64,000 bases of DNA from Dawidia soli (GCF_018598185.1 NZ_JAHESC010000022.1:60131-124130), one strand, 5' to 3'; counted from the stretch's first letter, positions 35,850-45,065 are shown. The notes: generated from the sequence alone by a model not told the origin. Made by a program: numbers and translations.

Positions 35850-36236
35850 CTACGCCATCTCCAGGGCCAGCCGCAGGCTTTGTTCCTGTAAAGGCTTTGT
35901 CAGATAATGATCCGCGCCCAGCTCCTTGGCTCGTTGACGATCCTCCGGATCGTCGGAGGATGAAACGATAAAGATCCTAACATGTTCTTTACCGGGTATA
36001 CGCAACCGCCGAAACGCCTCCAGGAACCCGAAACCATCCATAACAGGCATGTTGAGATCCAGCAGGATTACATCGGGCAACGCCTTTGCGCCCTGGTAAT
36101 AGTCATTAAAAAGCGTAAGCGCTTCCTGACCGTTCATGGCCATGTGGATCTCACTGGCAAGGCCCATATGTTGCAGGGTCTTCGAGCTTAAGAAATTAAA
36201 GATGCTGTCATCGTCAACCAATAATACACGCTTCAT
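35850..36236 (-). CDS. Single-domain response regulator, short type
   Basis: A 128-residue receiver of a second type: VLLVDDDSIFNFLSSKTLQHMG, phosphorylation site Asp60 in LLDLNMPVMDGFGFLEAF, switch residues VSSSDD and Lys in LTKPLQ. This wording is typical of Bacteroidota stand-alone receivers grouped with PAS kinases. It ends without an output domain and without the PSKE tail of its neighbours. Two short hairpins lie in the gap upstream. Confidence 0.92.
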   Translation of the reverse strand: MKRVLLVDDDSIFNFLSSKTLQHMGLASEIHMAMNGQEALTLFNDYYQGAKALPDVILLDLNMPVMDGFGFLEAFRRLRIPGKEHVRIFIVSSSDDPEDRQRAKELGADHYLTKPLQEQSLRLALEMA

Positions 36237-36381
36237 GGCTCTTCTTCTTTATAGTGGAATCTTTTAAAAATGATGTATCTATTTTCCGCAACGGTTGCAC
36301 CGATGTCCCCACCTGAAAAGTCAGGTGTCGTGCAAACCGTGCCGCTCGCAATTCCATATCTTCAGCAAGTAGATCCACACT

Positions 36382-36801
36382 TCACCGCACGGCGTTAGGG
36401 TGTCTGCACTTCGTCCAGTACCGAAAAATGAGATTCATCGTATCTTCCAATTCCCGGAACGACGATTCCTTTAGGAAAAACCCGTGCGCGCACAAATTAT
36501 AAGCTTCTACCACCGTTGCCGGCGCTACGGCCGTGGAGAAAAAAACAAAGGGAATGCTTTTGTTGCGAAGGTAATCGTCGCGTTGAATTTCACGCTTAAG
36601 CTCCAGCCCATTCATAATGGGCATATTCAAATCGCAGATGATCAGAAATGGTTTATCTGTGGTAACACGTAAATATTCCAACGCATCCTTGCCGTTTTCG
36701 AAGTGCTCCAGTTCTCGTTTTTGCCCTATTTTTTCCAGGACCTCCGCCAGAAGGTCACGGTCGTCACTATCATCGTCTATCAGTACAATCGGGTCTCTCA
36801 T
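36382..36801 (-). CDS. Single-domain response regulator with altered Lys-Pro motif
   Basis: A 139-residue receiver: IVLIDDDSDDRDLLAEVLEKIG, Asp57 in ICDLNMPIMNGLEL. The conserved Lys is kept, but the following Pro is replaced (FFLKESSF), and the switch Thr segment is FFSTA. This could change how it signals after phosphorylation. I took the Met at 36801 as start because it directly precedes the first strand; one two codons earlier is possible. Confidence 0.9.
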   Translation of the reverse strand: MRDPIVLIDDDSDDRDLLAEVLEKIGQKRELEHFENGKDALEYLRVTTDKPFLIICDLNMPIMNGLELKREIQRDDYLRNKSIPFVFFSTAVAPATVVEAYNLCAHGFFLKESSFRELEDTMNLIFRYWTKCRHPNAVR

Positions 36802-36933
36802 GAACAAGGTAATTTAAGGCCCTGCCAGCATCTTGTGTGCTGAACCTAGCAAATTTCCCGATAAAATAATACGCCCTGGCAATATCCCGGAATTGCGTTT
36901 TTTGTGTGTACATTTATCCCCAAGTTGAAACAG

Positions 36934-37368
36934 ATGGGAAAGCATATCTTACTGGCAGATGATGATGACGACGACAGAATGCTTTTCCAGGAAGCCTTAC
37001 GAGAAGTTAGTCGCGACACGCGACTAACGATGGCCATCGACGGCGAGCAGCTCATGGAGGTATTGGATGCCATGCTGCCCGAGCGGCCTACGGTACTGTT
37101 CCTCGATCTGAACATGCCCCGTAAGAACGGTTTTGCTTGCCTGGAAGAGCTACGTCAACAGGAGGTCTTTAAGGACATGCCCATTGTCGTGCTTTCAACT
37201 TCTGACGATGTCGCTACCATCGACAGCTTATACCTGTCAGGCGCCAGCCATTATATGTCAAAGCCACCCTCGTTTGAAGTATTGAAGTCGGCTGTGGAGT
37301 ATTTCTGGCGCATCGATTGGAACGCTTCCCGTCCTCCTTCACGTGAAGCGTTCGTCCTGATGTTCTAA
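36934..37368 (+). CDS. Single-domain response regulator, paralogue B
   Basis: A 144-residue receiver very close in layout to those at 35346 and 37365: HILLADDDDDDRMLFQEALREV, Asp58 in FLDLNMPRKNGFACLEEL, Lys in SKPPSF and the C-terminal RPPSREAFVLMF. It is read opposite to both relatives. Its last 4 bases overlap the last 4 bases of the convergent paralogue at 37365. Confidence 0.92.
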   Translation: MGKHILLADDDDDDRMLFQEALREVSRDTRLTMAIDGEQLMEVLDAMLPERPTVLFLDLNMPRKNGFACLEELRQQEVFKDMPIVVLSTSDDVATIDSLYLSGASHYMSKPPSFEVLKSAVEYFWRIDWNASRPPSREAFVLMF

Positions 37369-37802
37369 TACTGCAATAAAAATTCTTCTTTGGAAGGCTG
37401 CGTGGCACGCAGCTTCAGGTCGAGGCTTAATACATCGTGAATAGCCTGCTTGAGCTTCTCAAAGGTGTTGGGCTTGCAGATGTAATAGTTCGCACCCTGG
37501 CTATACGATTGCTGGATGATGCTTTCCTCGTTCGAAGTGGAGATGATCACCACCGGTATATCCTGGAACAATGTCCGCTCGCGCATTTCGCGCAAACATT
37601 GAAAACCATTCATGCGGGGCATGTTGATGTCTAAAAAGACAAGATTGGGGAGAGACGGCAGACGCTGCTGTAGCTTTTCCATAAGCTCTTCACCATCGGT
37701 AGCCATGACCAGGTCGGCACCGGTATATACCTCGTGAAGTGCATCTTCAAACAGCATGCGGTCATCTACGTCGTCGTCTGCCAAAAACAAACTCTTTTTC
37801 AT
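37365..37802 (-). CDS. Single-domain response regulator, paralogue C
   Basis: A 145-residue receiver: SLFLADDDVDDRMLFEDALHEV, Asp58 in FLDINMPRMNGFQCLREM, Lys in CKPNTF and C-terminal TQPSKEEFLLQY. Together with the receivers at 35346 and 36934 it forms a paralogous set in under 2.5 kb. It overlaps the convergent paralogue tail to tail by 4 bases. Confidence 0.92.
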   Translation of the reverse strand: MKKSLFLADDDVDDRMLFEDALHEVYTGADLVMATDGEELMEKLQQRLPSLPNLVFLDINMPRMNGFQCLREMRERTLFQDIPVVIISTSNEESIIQQSYSQGANYYICKPNTFEKLKQAIHDVLSLDLKLRATQPSKEEFLLQY

Positions 37803-38056
37803 GCTATGGGTTGGTTTTGGTGGGTATGCCTATTGATGGAGAACATAGTGCGCGGCGCAGAAAGTTCCGCACCTTCGACGCCGTGTCTGTCTAACGAGTT
37901 TACGCATTTGGTTTTGTATTTACCAATATTTGCCGCACGAAAAATAAGGTGTGCGCATGTTTTCGCAAACACCGAACATTTATCGCCGAATACTCCTGCG
38001 TATCGCAGGCCGTTGGCATTCAACGAATGCGGCGAAACAAAAATTGATGGATTACG

Positions 38057-38917
38057 TCAACCCGCTTGCTTGACCATGCCATGCGGTTGCCGTCTGAATT
38101 CGGCCGGTGCAATACCCGTTGTTTTGACAAACAACCGGTTAAAGTACGCTGGATCTTCATACCCCAGGTCGTACGATATTTCTTTCACCGTCATGTCCGT
38201 ATACAGCAACAGACGCTTTGCTTCCAGCATGATGCGGTCTTTTATGATATCGTTGGGGGTCTCCGACCGGTAACGGCTCAACCGCTTGCTAAGCGCTTTG
38301 GGTGTAATGTTCAGCAGGTCGGCATAGTCGGCAACGCCATGGCGCTTTCGGAAATGGCTCTCCACCAGCTGGCTGAATTGGCGAAGGAACTCCGCCTCGG
38401 GCTGATCGTCATGTTTTGCATAGCCCGCATGTTCTTTCCAGAGCCGTGTCGATTTGATGATCACCTTCTTAACAAGGATGCGCAACATCTCTTCTACGGC
38501 CATATCGTCGCGTTGCATCTCGTCTACGATCTCTTCCAGTATCGCTTCCATCGTGCGCGCATGTTCCTTTGTCAGCGCTACCGCAGAAGAACCGTATACG
38601 TTGTTATACAAAATGCCGTCGCACGACACTTCCTTCTCATGGATCTGTATACAATAAAAATCGCGATTAAAGTAAATAACATAGCCTTTAAAGCGATTGT
38701 CGTCTTCCACTTCAAAGAATTGATTGGAGCCTATAAAAAACAACGAGTCTTGTCGCAGGACGTGCTTCTGAAAGTCGACACGCAACGCCGAGCCTGCGCG
38801 CAAAAACAGGATCCGGTTAAAATTCTTGTCGGTCAGCGCTACTTCCGGCAGATCCGTGGCAGCATCAAATTTTACAATACCGATCTTCTTGTGTGTAAAC
38901 TGTTTGAACAGGCTCAT
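38057..38917 (-). CDS. AraC-family transcriptional regulator
   Basis: A 286-residue regulator. The N-terminal half is cupin-like (for example LRAGSALRVDFQKHVLRQDS); the last 100 residues form the two-HTH AraC DNA-binding domain (YADLLNITPKALSKRLSRYR, then VKEISYDLGYEDPAYFNRLF and KTTGIAPAEFRRQ). It lies 8 bases downstream of the PAS/DHp gene and is most likely in the same operon. The effector and target genes are unknown; a small organic ligand or a signal from the upstream protein are both possible. Confidence 0.93.
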   Translation of the reverse strand: MSLFKQFTHKKIGIVKFDAATDLPEVALTDKNFNRILFLRAGSALRVDFQKHVLRQDSLFFIGSNQFFEVEDDNRFKGYVIYFNRDFYCIQIHEKEVSCDGILYNNVYGSSAVALTKEHARTMEAILEEIVDEMQRDDMAVEEMLRILVKKVIIKSTRLWKEHAGYAKHDDQPEAEFLRQFSQLVESHFRKRHGVADYADLLNITPKALSKRLSRYRSETPNDIIKDRIMLEAKRLLLYTDMTVKEISYDLGYEDPAYFNRLFVKTTGIAPAEFRRQPHGMVKQAG

Positions 38918-38925
38918 CCCAGGGG

Positions 38926-39960
38926 TTAGTTATGGAACTGCTGGTGGTAGATAAAGTCACCCAGTTCGCGGCTGTACTTGTCCAGGTCATCCACGCACCG
39001 CTTCAGGGCTTGCCGCACCAGGTCCCATTGATCGGTGTCGATGGCGTCCATCCGCAGCAGCTCCAACAGGCCTTGCATAGTGCTGATGGGGCTGCGAACA
39101 CGGTGTGATGTCATGAAAGCGATACGTTCCAGTGCCTCGATGTAGTCTGTTTTTTGCAGCTCGGCATTCTTGAGGTCTGTCACGTTGCGCCCAATGCTCA
39201 TGAACTCATACAGGTTGCCAAAGGAATCAAATATCCCCCGCACGTACAAGAGGATCCATTGCTTTTCCTGCCGGGCGTTCTCTAGTTCAAACACTTTTGA
39301 TATCTCGGGGTTATCGGGTGTCAGCAGAAAGGCCTGCCGGATGAACGAGAGCGGTACTCCCTTGAGCGTAAACTCGTATATATTAGTCCCTATAATTTCA
39401 ATGAAACTTTTGCCGGTGAATTCCTGGTACTGCGAGTTTACATAGATGCGATCCCCGTGCGAATTGAACAGCGCAATAAGATCCGATTGATTTTCAATGA
39501 GCGCCCGGTAGCGGGCTTCGCTGTACCGCAGATCGGTTAATGCCGCCTGCTTTTCTTGTAAGGCTACTTTGGTATCGGTGATATCGTTGATCAGGAAGAG
39601 GTATAGCGTATGGGCTGGCTCCTGCCCCGTGTATATAGGCAACAGGTGCGTTTGAAGCCAGACACGATCACCAAACGCTGTGTCATAACGTATTTCGCCC
39701 GACCACTGCACACCTGTCGATACGATCGGAAAGAGTGTCTGAAACATCGTGGACTGCAGCAGGCCATCGAAATTGGCGAGAGGCTCGCCGATCAGCTCGT
39801 GCGCTGCACGGCCGAACGTTTCACAAAACTGGGCGCTCGCCCAGCCGATCCGGAAGTCTTTGTCCAGTACGGCAAAACGAACGTTAGCCGCCGTTGCATT
39901 TACACTGGCATTCAGAAATGCCTGCTCGTCTTTTGCCACGTCCTCGAGGGTAGGTATCAT
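38926..39960 (-). CDS. PAS-PAS protein with kinase dimerisation helix but no ATPase domain
   Basis: A 344-residue soluble protein. Two PAS domains (about residues 15-130 and 150-265) are followed by a HisKA-like helical pair with His286 in MTSHRVRSPISTMQGLLELL, then a helix (about 305-340) and the end of the protein. There is no N-box, G1 or G2 motif, so it cannot bind ATP like a normal kinase. It could be phosphorylated by another kinase, act as a phosphotransfer protein, or work as a scaffold. The stop is real: the AraC gene begins 8 bases on. The ATG at 39960 is preferred to an upstream GTG. Confidence 0.85.
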   Translation of the reverse strand: MIPTLEDVAKDEQAFLNASVNATAANVRFAVLDKDFRIGWASAQFCETFGRAAHELIGEPLANFDGLLQSTMFQTLFPIVSTGVQWSGEIRYDTAFGDRVWLQTHLLPIYTGQEPAHTLYLFLINDITDTKVALQEKQAALTDLRYSEARYRALIENQSDLIALFNSHGDRIYVNSQYQEFTGKSFIEIIGTNIYEFTLKGVPLSFIRQAFLLTPDNPEISKVFELENARQEKQWILLYVRGIFDSFGNLYEFMSIGRNVTDLKNAELQKTDYIEALERIAFMTSHRVRSPISTMQGLLELLRMDAIDTDQWDLVRQALKRCVDDLDKYSRELGDFIYHQQFHN

Positions 39961-39997
39961 TTTATGTGTTGTTTGTCGGCTTTGCACCGTACAAGCA

Positions 39998-40076
39998 CTG
40001 CGGAGGCCTCATTACTACCCCTCTGACAATCAACACCGCGCCTTCCTGGTATAGGGAGGCTTCGGAGGCTCCGCAG
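39998..40076. repeat. Imperfect inverted repeat in the leader of the PAS/DHp gene
   Basis: CTGCGGAGGCCTC and GAGGCTCCGCAG pair over 12 bases with one bulged base, separated by about 54 bases, just upstream of the gene start on the minus strand. A second short hairpin (ATACTGC/GCAGTAT) follows near 40105. It may be leader RNA structure or a binding site. Confidence 0.35.
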
Positions 40077-40245
40077 AAACTTATACTGTATATAGTGAAG
40101 CATACTGCTTGCTGGCAGTATACTGTAAGAGACTGATATAACAGCCGTATACGTGGCAATAATTCCCCGGTTAATACTTTTTACTAAAATATTACCGCTA
40201 TCGTTACCAGTATTGCCGCATTGTTAACACGTATTCCAACGATTA

Positions 40246-40662
40246 TTACAACAGCGAGGCCTCGAGCGAAACAGACGCGCGGAGCACTTGCGACACGGGG
40301 CAATTTTCTTTCGCTTCCCGGGCGGCCTTCAAAAATTCCTCTTCGGTGATGCCCGGCACCCGTGCTTTTAACACGAGATGCGATTGTGTGATGGCGCCAT
40401 TCTCGAAGGTGATGACGCAATCGGTAGCGAGATCTTCTGGAGTAAAACCCGCCTCACCTAGTACAAAGCTTAGCTTCATGGTAAAGCAGCCCGCATGCGC
40501 GGCCGCGATCAGCTCTTCGGGATTCGTACCAATGCCTTCTGCAAAGCGCGTGTTGAAGGAGTATTGTGTTTTATTCAACACGGTAGACGATGTTGTCAAG
40601 GCACCGTGTCCTTCTTTACCGGAACCGTTCCATACGGCACTTGCTTTTCTTTTTACGTTCAT
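40246..40662 (-). CDS. osmC: OsmC-family peroxide reductase
   Basis: A 138-residue OsmC protein. The two catalytic cysteines are Cys59 (HAGCFTM) and Cys121 (ENCPVSQ), and the substrate-loop Arg39 lies in SFNTRF. It reduces organic hydroperoxides in the cytoplasm with thiols. Length and the NVKRKASAVW opening fit OsmC rather than Ohr. A CACCTTTG box about 36 bases before the start resembles the -7 region. Confidence 0.93.
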   Translation of the reverse strand: MNVKRKASAVWNGSGKEGHGALTTSSTVLNKTQYSFNTRFAEGIGTNPEELIAAAHAGCFTMKLSFVLGEAGFTPEDLATDCVITFENGAITQSHLVLKARVPGITEEEFLKAAREAKENCPVSQVLRASVSLEASLL

Positions 40663-40974
40663 ATTGGTTGTATTTTGTGTTTGTTAAATGATAAAGCAAA
40701 GGTGCGCGGATGGCGTGTACCGCGCATGAGACGAAAAGGAACCCGTCTTGTACTTTTTGCCCTGGCATGAAATTATATCTGCCAAAATCATGTCAGACGA
40801 TAACCCGATGTTAAAACACTGTAAAAGGCTATAATTTAATTCGGGTTCAACTTTGATCCGTATCGTTACAATTCTATATTCACATAACCGTTAGCCATTA
40901 CTTCAAAAAAGCAACCCTCCCGCTTGTATTGCTTGGAACAGTTCAGGATAATTTGAAATGAAGTGACTCACTCC
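40663..40974. other. Divergent promoter region between osmC and the hybrid kinase
   Basis: A 312-base gap with no gene. It must hold promoters for both flanking genes. Besides the weak -7-like box facing osmC, I see only AT-rich stretches and no clear inverted repeat. A short ATG reading frame at 40958 ends after two codons, directly before the kinase start, and might influence its translation. Confidence 0.35.
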
Positions 40975-43900
40975 ATGGAGCCAACGACCTATGATCCCCG
41001 TACACTGCATGATCAGTATGCCTTATCCATTATTACACCATCGGAAACTTTTACTTTGCTCGGTCCCTGGCACCTCGACCCCGAGGATGGCCAGCCGCTC
41101 AGAGAGGATTTGAACCGGCTGCCCGTAAGCTTCGACTTATTGGTGGCATTGAACGGCACGCACTACCTGGTCCATCCGGAAGATCTTCCGGCATTTCAGG
41201 ATGTAATGGCTCGCCTGCGCGAGGGTAAAAGCACAGACTATCATTGTCGCATCATTCATTGCTCCGGATATACCCGGATGTTACACGGCTTTGGCACGGT
41301 AACCGGCGATACCAAACCGTCCTTGCACACGCCCCGGCGTAAGATGGCGCGCGCGCTCCGTGAAAACCAGGAGCTGCTGGAAACGGTACTACATACCTCG
41401 CCCCTTCCGCTTATGACCCTGCGCAGCGTGCGCAACGAGCAAGGTATCATCATCGACTTTGAATATACCATGGGCAACGCCGCCAGCGAGCAGCTGACAC
41501 ACCGTACGCTCCCAGGCAAGCGTATGCTGCAGGAGTTTCCCTACACCCGCGCCATGGGCCTCTTCGACGACTTTGTAAATACAGTGGAAACCGGCCTGCC
41601 CCTGGACCGCGAGCATTTCTATAATGCCGAGGGATTCAATAATTGGTACCGGTGGATCGCCGTCCGGCTGCACGATGGCGTATGCGTGACGGTTGAGGAT
41701 GTTACCTCGCGCCGGCAGTCGCTGCAGCAGAAGCACGAGCTCGAAACCATGGCGGCGGTAGAGATGGCCCGCACGGCGTTCTTTAGCAATGTGAGCCACG
41801 AATTCCGCACGCCGCTCACGCTGCTGTTAAATCCGCTGGAAGAAATGCTCGAACAGCCCGGCCGCTTTTCAGCCGCAGATGCCGAGAAGCTGCAGATGGC
41901 GCATCGCAACGCACGGCGGCTGCAGAAATTGGTGAACACGCTATTGGACTTGTCGCGCATCGAAGCCGGCCGTGCCGTGGCGGCCTATTGCCCCACCAAT
42001 CTCTCGCAGTTCACGGCCGATATCGCCGCGACCTTCCGCCCGGCAATGGAGAAAGCCGGGCTGGCCTTTACCATCGATATACCTGCGACGGACATCGCGT
42101 ATTATATAGACCGCGACATGTGGGAGAAAATCGTGCTCAACCTGTTATCCAATGCCTTTAAGTTCACCTCCCGCGGCTCCGTATCCATCACGCTGCGGTA
42201 TACCGATGATACCGCGGTACTCGGCGTACACGATACCGGGCCGGGTATTGCGGCCGATCTGATCCCGCAGATCTTCGAACGCTTTGGTCGCATCGAAGGT
42301 ATGCCCACGCGGATAGAAGAAGGTTCGGGCCTGGGCCTGGCGTTAGTGAAAGAGATGGTCGTATTACACGGTGGCCATATCGAGGTGGATAGCACACCCG
42401 GTCAGGGCACGAACTTCTATATAACGATCCCCGCAGGCAAGGACCACCTCCCGCCCTACCGTGTGCAAGAGCGGGAAGATAACGCTCCCAGCTCGTTTGC
42501 CGACACCGCCGCCCGGTGGCAACCACCAAGCAGCGAACCGGTCGAGATTCCCAGGGCCGATACGCCCGAGGCCGTCAGGCCCGTCGTCATGCTGGTAGAA
42601 GATCATCGCGACATGCGAGCCTACCTGACCGACCTGCTGAAACCCTACTATAATGTACTGCCTGCTGAAAGTGGAACCAGGGCACTGACCCTGTTGCGTG
42701 AAGGGGTTATCCCCGACCTGGTGCTGGCCGATGTGATGATGCCGGGGCTGGACGGATTTCAGTTGATGCAGGCCATCCACAACAGCCACGAAGGCAGCCG
42801 TATCCCCGTCATTTTACTTTCTGCCCACGCATCGGAGAAGGCGCGGCTGGAAGGGTTGCAGCAAGGCGCCGACGACTACCTCATCAAACCCTTCTCGCCA
42901 CGCGAGCTGCTGGCACGCGTCAAGACGCGCCTGGAACTGGCGCAGGCACGCACCCGGTCGGAACGACAGCTCAAGACTGTCAACCACCAGCTCGAACAAC
43001 GCATCCTGGAGCGAAGCCGCGCACTGCAGGAGAGCTACGAGCTGCTGAGCGGTATCTTCGAAGGTGTGCAGGTCAACCTGAGCTTTCAGAAGGCCCTGCG
43101 CGACGGCCAGGGCACGGTAAAAGATTTTATCCTCAATATTATCAACCCGGCGTTCCTCCGCGCTACCGGCCTGACCGAGCAGGCCCGCGGCCAGCATTTG
43201 TCCGCCCTCTTTCCCGACATTCGCGACCACGAGATCTGGCACCGCATGGAGGAAGTATTATATACCGGCAAACCGCAGCGCTTTGAAACACGGCACAGCT
43301 ATACCGGCACCGAGCTGTGGCAGGACATTTCCCTCGTTAAGTTTGGCGACGGCGTGATCTCTTCTTCACTGCCTATTAATGAGCGCAAGCGCGCCGAAGC
43401 AGCACTGCGTTATCAGAAAGACCTGTACAAAAAAAGCCTCGATGCCATTCCACACCTGGTATGGGTGTATGATCTGAAAACGGGCGTGACGGAGTTTAAC
43501 GATCAGTGGTATAGCTATACCGGGCTGTCACCCGAGCAATGCGCCGGCTTTGATCATCATACGTCCGATGTATTCCATCCGTCGCAGAGCCTCGAGATCC
43601 GCCACAAGTGGTCCGGCCACATCGCCGCGGGCAAGGCCTATTCGGGCGAAATGCTGGTGCGAAACGCCGCAGGCGAATACCGCTGGCACCTCGACATGAC
43701 CTTGCCCGTAACCAACGAAGACGGCGCCATCGATATGTGGATCGGCACGCTCACCGATGTGCACGAACAGTTCACCAGCGAAAAGAAGCTGAAAGAAAGC
43801 AACGACCTGTTGCAAACGGTATTCGACACGTCCATCGCCTGCATCGAAGTACTGGAGTGTGTATACGACCAACGGTATGACATCGTCGACTTCACCTGGA

Positions 43901-44961
43901 AATACTACAACCGCCGTACAAGTGTCTTCTTGCAGCGGCAGGACCTGTTAGGCAAACGGTTGTTGCAAGAGTACCCGGTGGCGTTAAAGAACGGTTTGTT
44001 TAACCGGTATATCAGTGTAGCGCGCACCGGTCGGCCGTTGGAGGTCGAGCTGGCGCCCTTCCCCGGCGCGAACACCTGGCTCCATGTCATGATCTCGAAA
44101 CTTGACGACGGCGTGGTCGTGATCTATCACGACATCACCGCCCGCAAGCAGGCCGAGCTGCGATTAACGGAAAGCGAGCAGGAGCTGCTGGATCTGAACG
44201 CCATGTTACGGCAGAAGAACTATAACCTGGAAATGCTGCATAAAGAGCTCAGCCATTTCGCCTTTGTCGCCAGCCACGACCTGCGTGAACCGTTGCGCAA
44301 AATCCACACGTTTGCCGACCTGCTGCTGGAACAAGAACAACACTTATCCGACAAAGGAAAGACCTGGGGCCAGAAGATCATCGGGGCTACCACACGCATG
44401 AATGCGTTGATCGATGGTGTTCTGAGCTTTTCACAGACGAGCACCAGCCAGTTCAACCAAAAACGTCTGTGTAACCTGGCGGAGATCTTAGAGGCCAGTT
44501 TACAGGATATGGAGGAAAGCATCCGCGCTACGCAAGCTCAGATCGAGTACGACACCCTGCCCTTGCTTTATTGCAATGTCTTGCAGCTCGGCCAGCTGTT
44601 CCAAAGCCTGATCGGCAATGCGCTGAAATTCCGTCGACCGGATGCAGTACCACATATTCGCATTTCTGCTAACTTTGTCGAGCCAGACACCGCCATACAC
44701 CCTGCCGCGAGACCCAACCAGGGATACTTTGCCATACATATTGCCGATGAGGGGATCGGGTTCGACCAGCGTTATGCCGATCAGCTGTTTAAGATCTTCC
44801 AGCGCCTACACCAATCACCGGAGTATGATGGCACCGGTATGGGACTAGCCATTTGCCGGAAGATCATGGAAAATCACGACGGTTTTATCACCGCGCGGGG
44901 GGTAGAAGGGCAAGGTGCTCTATTCACCTGTTATTTCCCGTATCAAAATGAGCAACTTTAG
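40975..44961 (+). CDS. Twin-kinase hybrid sensor (PAS-PAS-HK-REC-PAS-PAS-PAS-HK)
   Basis: A soluble protein of about 1,328 residues with two complete kinase modules. Order: PAS-like region (1-110), PAS (about 125-250), HisKA with His275 (SHEFRTPLTLL), HATPase (LLSNAFKF, DTGPGI, GSGLGLAL), receiver with Asp586 (VLADVMMPGLDG) and Lys in LIKPFSP, then three PAS-type regions (about 680-1070), a second HisKA with His1101 (FVASHDLREPLRK) and a second HATPase (LIGNALKF, DEGIGF, GTGMGLAIC). There is no membrane helix or DNA-binding output. ATG 40975 is chosen; a GTG 12 bases upstream is also in frame. It may pass phosphate internally to Asp586 or to stand-alone receivers nearby. The two kinases are of different types, so this is fusion rather than simple duplication. 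Confidence 0.93.
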   Translation: MEPTTYDPRTLHDQYALSIITPSETFTLLGPWHLDPEDGQPLREDLNRLPVSFDLLVALNGTHYLVHPEDLPAFQDVMARLREGKSTDYHCRIIHCSGYTRMLHGFGTVTGDTKPSLHTPRRKMARALRENQELLETVLHTSPLPLMTLRSVRNEQGIIIDFEYTMGNAASEQLTHRTLPGKRMLQEFPYTRAMGLFDDFVNTVETGLPLDREHFYNAEGFNNWYRWIAVRLHDGVCVTVEDVTSRRQSLQQKHELETMAAVEMARTAFFSNVSHEFRTPLTLLLNPLEEMLEQPGRFSAADAEKLQMAHRNARRLQKLVNTLLDLSRIEAGRAVAAYCPTNLSQFTADIAATFRPAMEKAGLAFTIDIPATDIAYYIDRDMWEKIVLNLLSNAFKFTSRGSVSITLRYTDDTAVLGVHDTGPGIAADLIPQIFERFGRIEGMPTRIEEGSGLGLALVKEMVVLHGGHIEVDSTPGQGTNFYITIPAGKDHLPPYRVQEREDNAPSSFADTAARWQPPSSEPVEIPRADTPEAVRPVVMLVEDHRDMRAYLTDLLKPYYNVLPAESGTRALTLLREGVIPDLVLADVMMPGLDGFQLMQAIHNSHEGSRIPVILLSAHASEKARLEGLQQGADDYLIKPFSPRELLARVKTRLELAQARTRSERQLKTVNHQLEQRILERSRALQESYELLSGIFEGVQVNLSFQKALRDGQGTVKDFILNIINPAFLRATGLTEQARGQHLSALFPDIRDHEIWHRMEEVLYTGKPQRFETRHSYTGTELWQDISLVKFGDGVISSSLPINERKRAEAALRYQKDLYKKSLDAIPHLVWVYDLKTGVTEFNDQWYSYTGLSPEQCAGFDHHTSDVFHPSQSLEIRHKWSGHIAAGKAYSGEMLVRNAAGEYRWHLDMTLPVTNEDGAIDMWIGTLTDVHEQFTSEKKLKESNDLLQTVFDTSIACIEVLECVYDQRYDIVDFTWKYYNRRTSVFLQRQDLLGKRLLQEYPVALKNGLFNRYISVARTGRPLEVELAPFPGANTWLHVMISKLDDGVVVIYHDITARKQAELRLTESEQELLDLNAMLRQKNYNLEMLHKELSHFAFVASHDLREPLRKIHTFADLLLEQEQHLSDKGKTWGQKIIGATTRMNALIDGVLSFSQTSTSQFNQKRLCNLAEILEASLQDMEESIRATQAQIEYDTLPLLYCNVLQLGQLFQSLIGNALKFRRPDAVPHIRISANFVEPDTAIHPAARPNQGYFAIHIADEGIGFDQRYADQLFKIFQRLHQSPEYDGTGMGLAICRKIMENHDGFITARGVEGQGALFTCYFPYQNEQL

Positions 44962-45059
44962 CCACAGCCAAATGCATTTCAACGGCACGTGGTCTCAGTT
45001 TTGATTGGATCTCGTTCGCAGACTTGAAGATATTGTCCAATAATCAACAAAAACACACC

Positions 45060-45065
45060 AGGAGG
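45060..45065 (+). promoter_or_regulatory. Strong Shine-Dalgarno before the glycosyltransferase
   Basis: AGGAGG lies 9 bases before the ATG at 45075. Most genes here show no Shine-Dalgarno, as is normal in Bacteroidota, so this site both fixes the start codon and stands out. Confidence 0.6.

Noticed and set aside
36287..36327. Two short hairpins (GCAACGGTTGC and CACCTGA/TCAGGTG).
   Set aside because: No T tract after either stem and no clear link to a gene; kept as noise.
38066..38929. Full-length plus-strand open frame opposite the AraC regulator.
   Set aside because: The minus strand has a clear AraC domain and operon position; the opposite frame has no motif.
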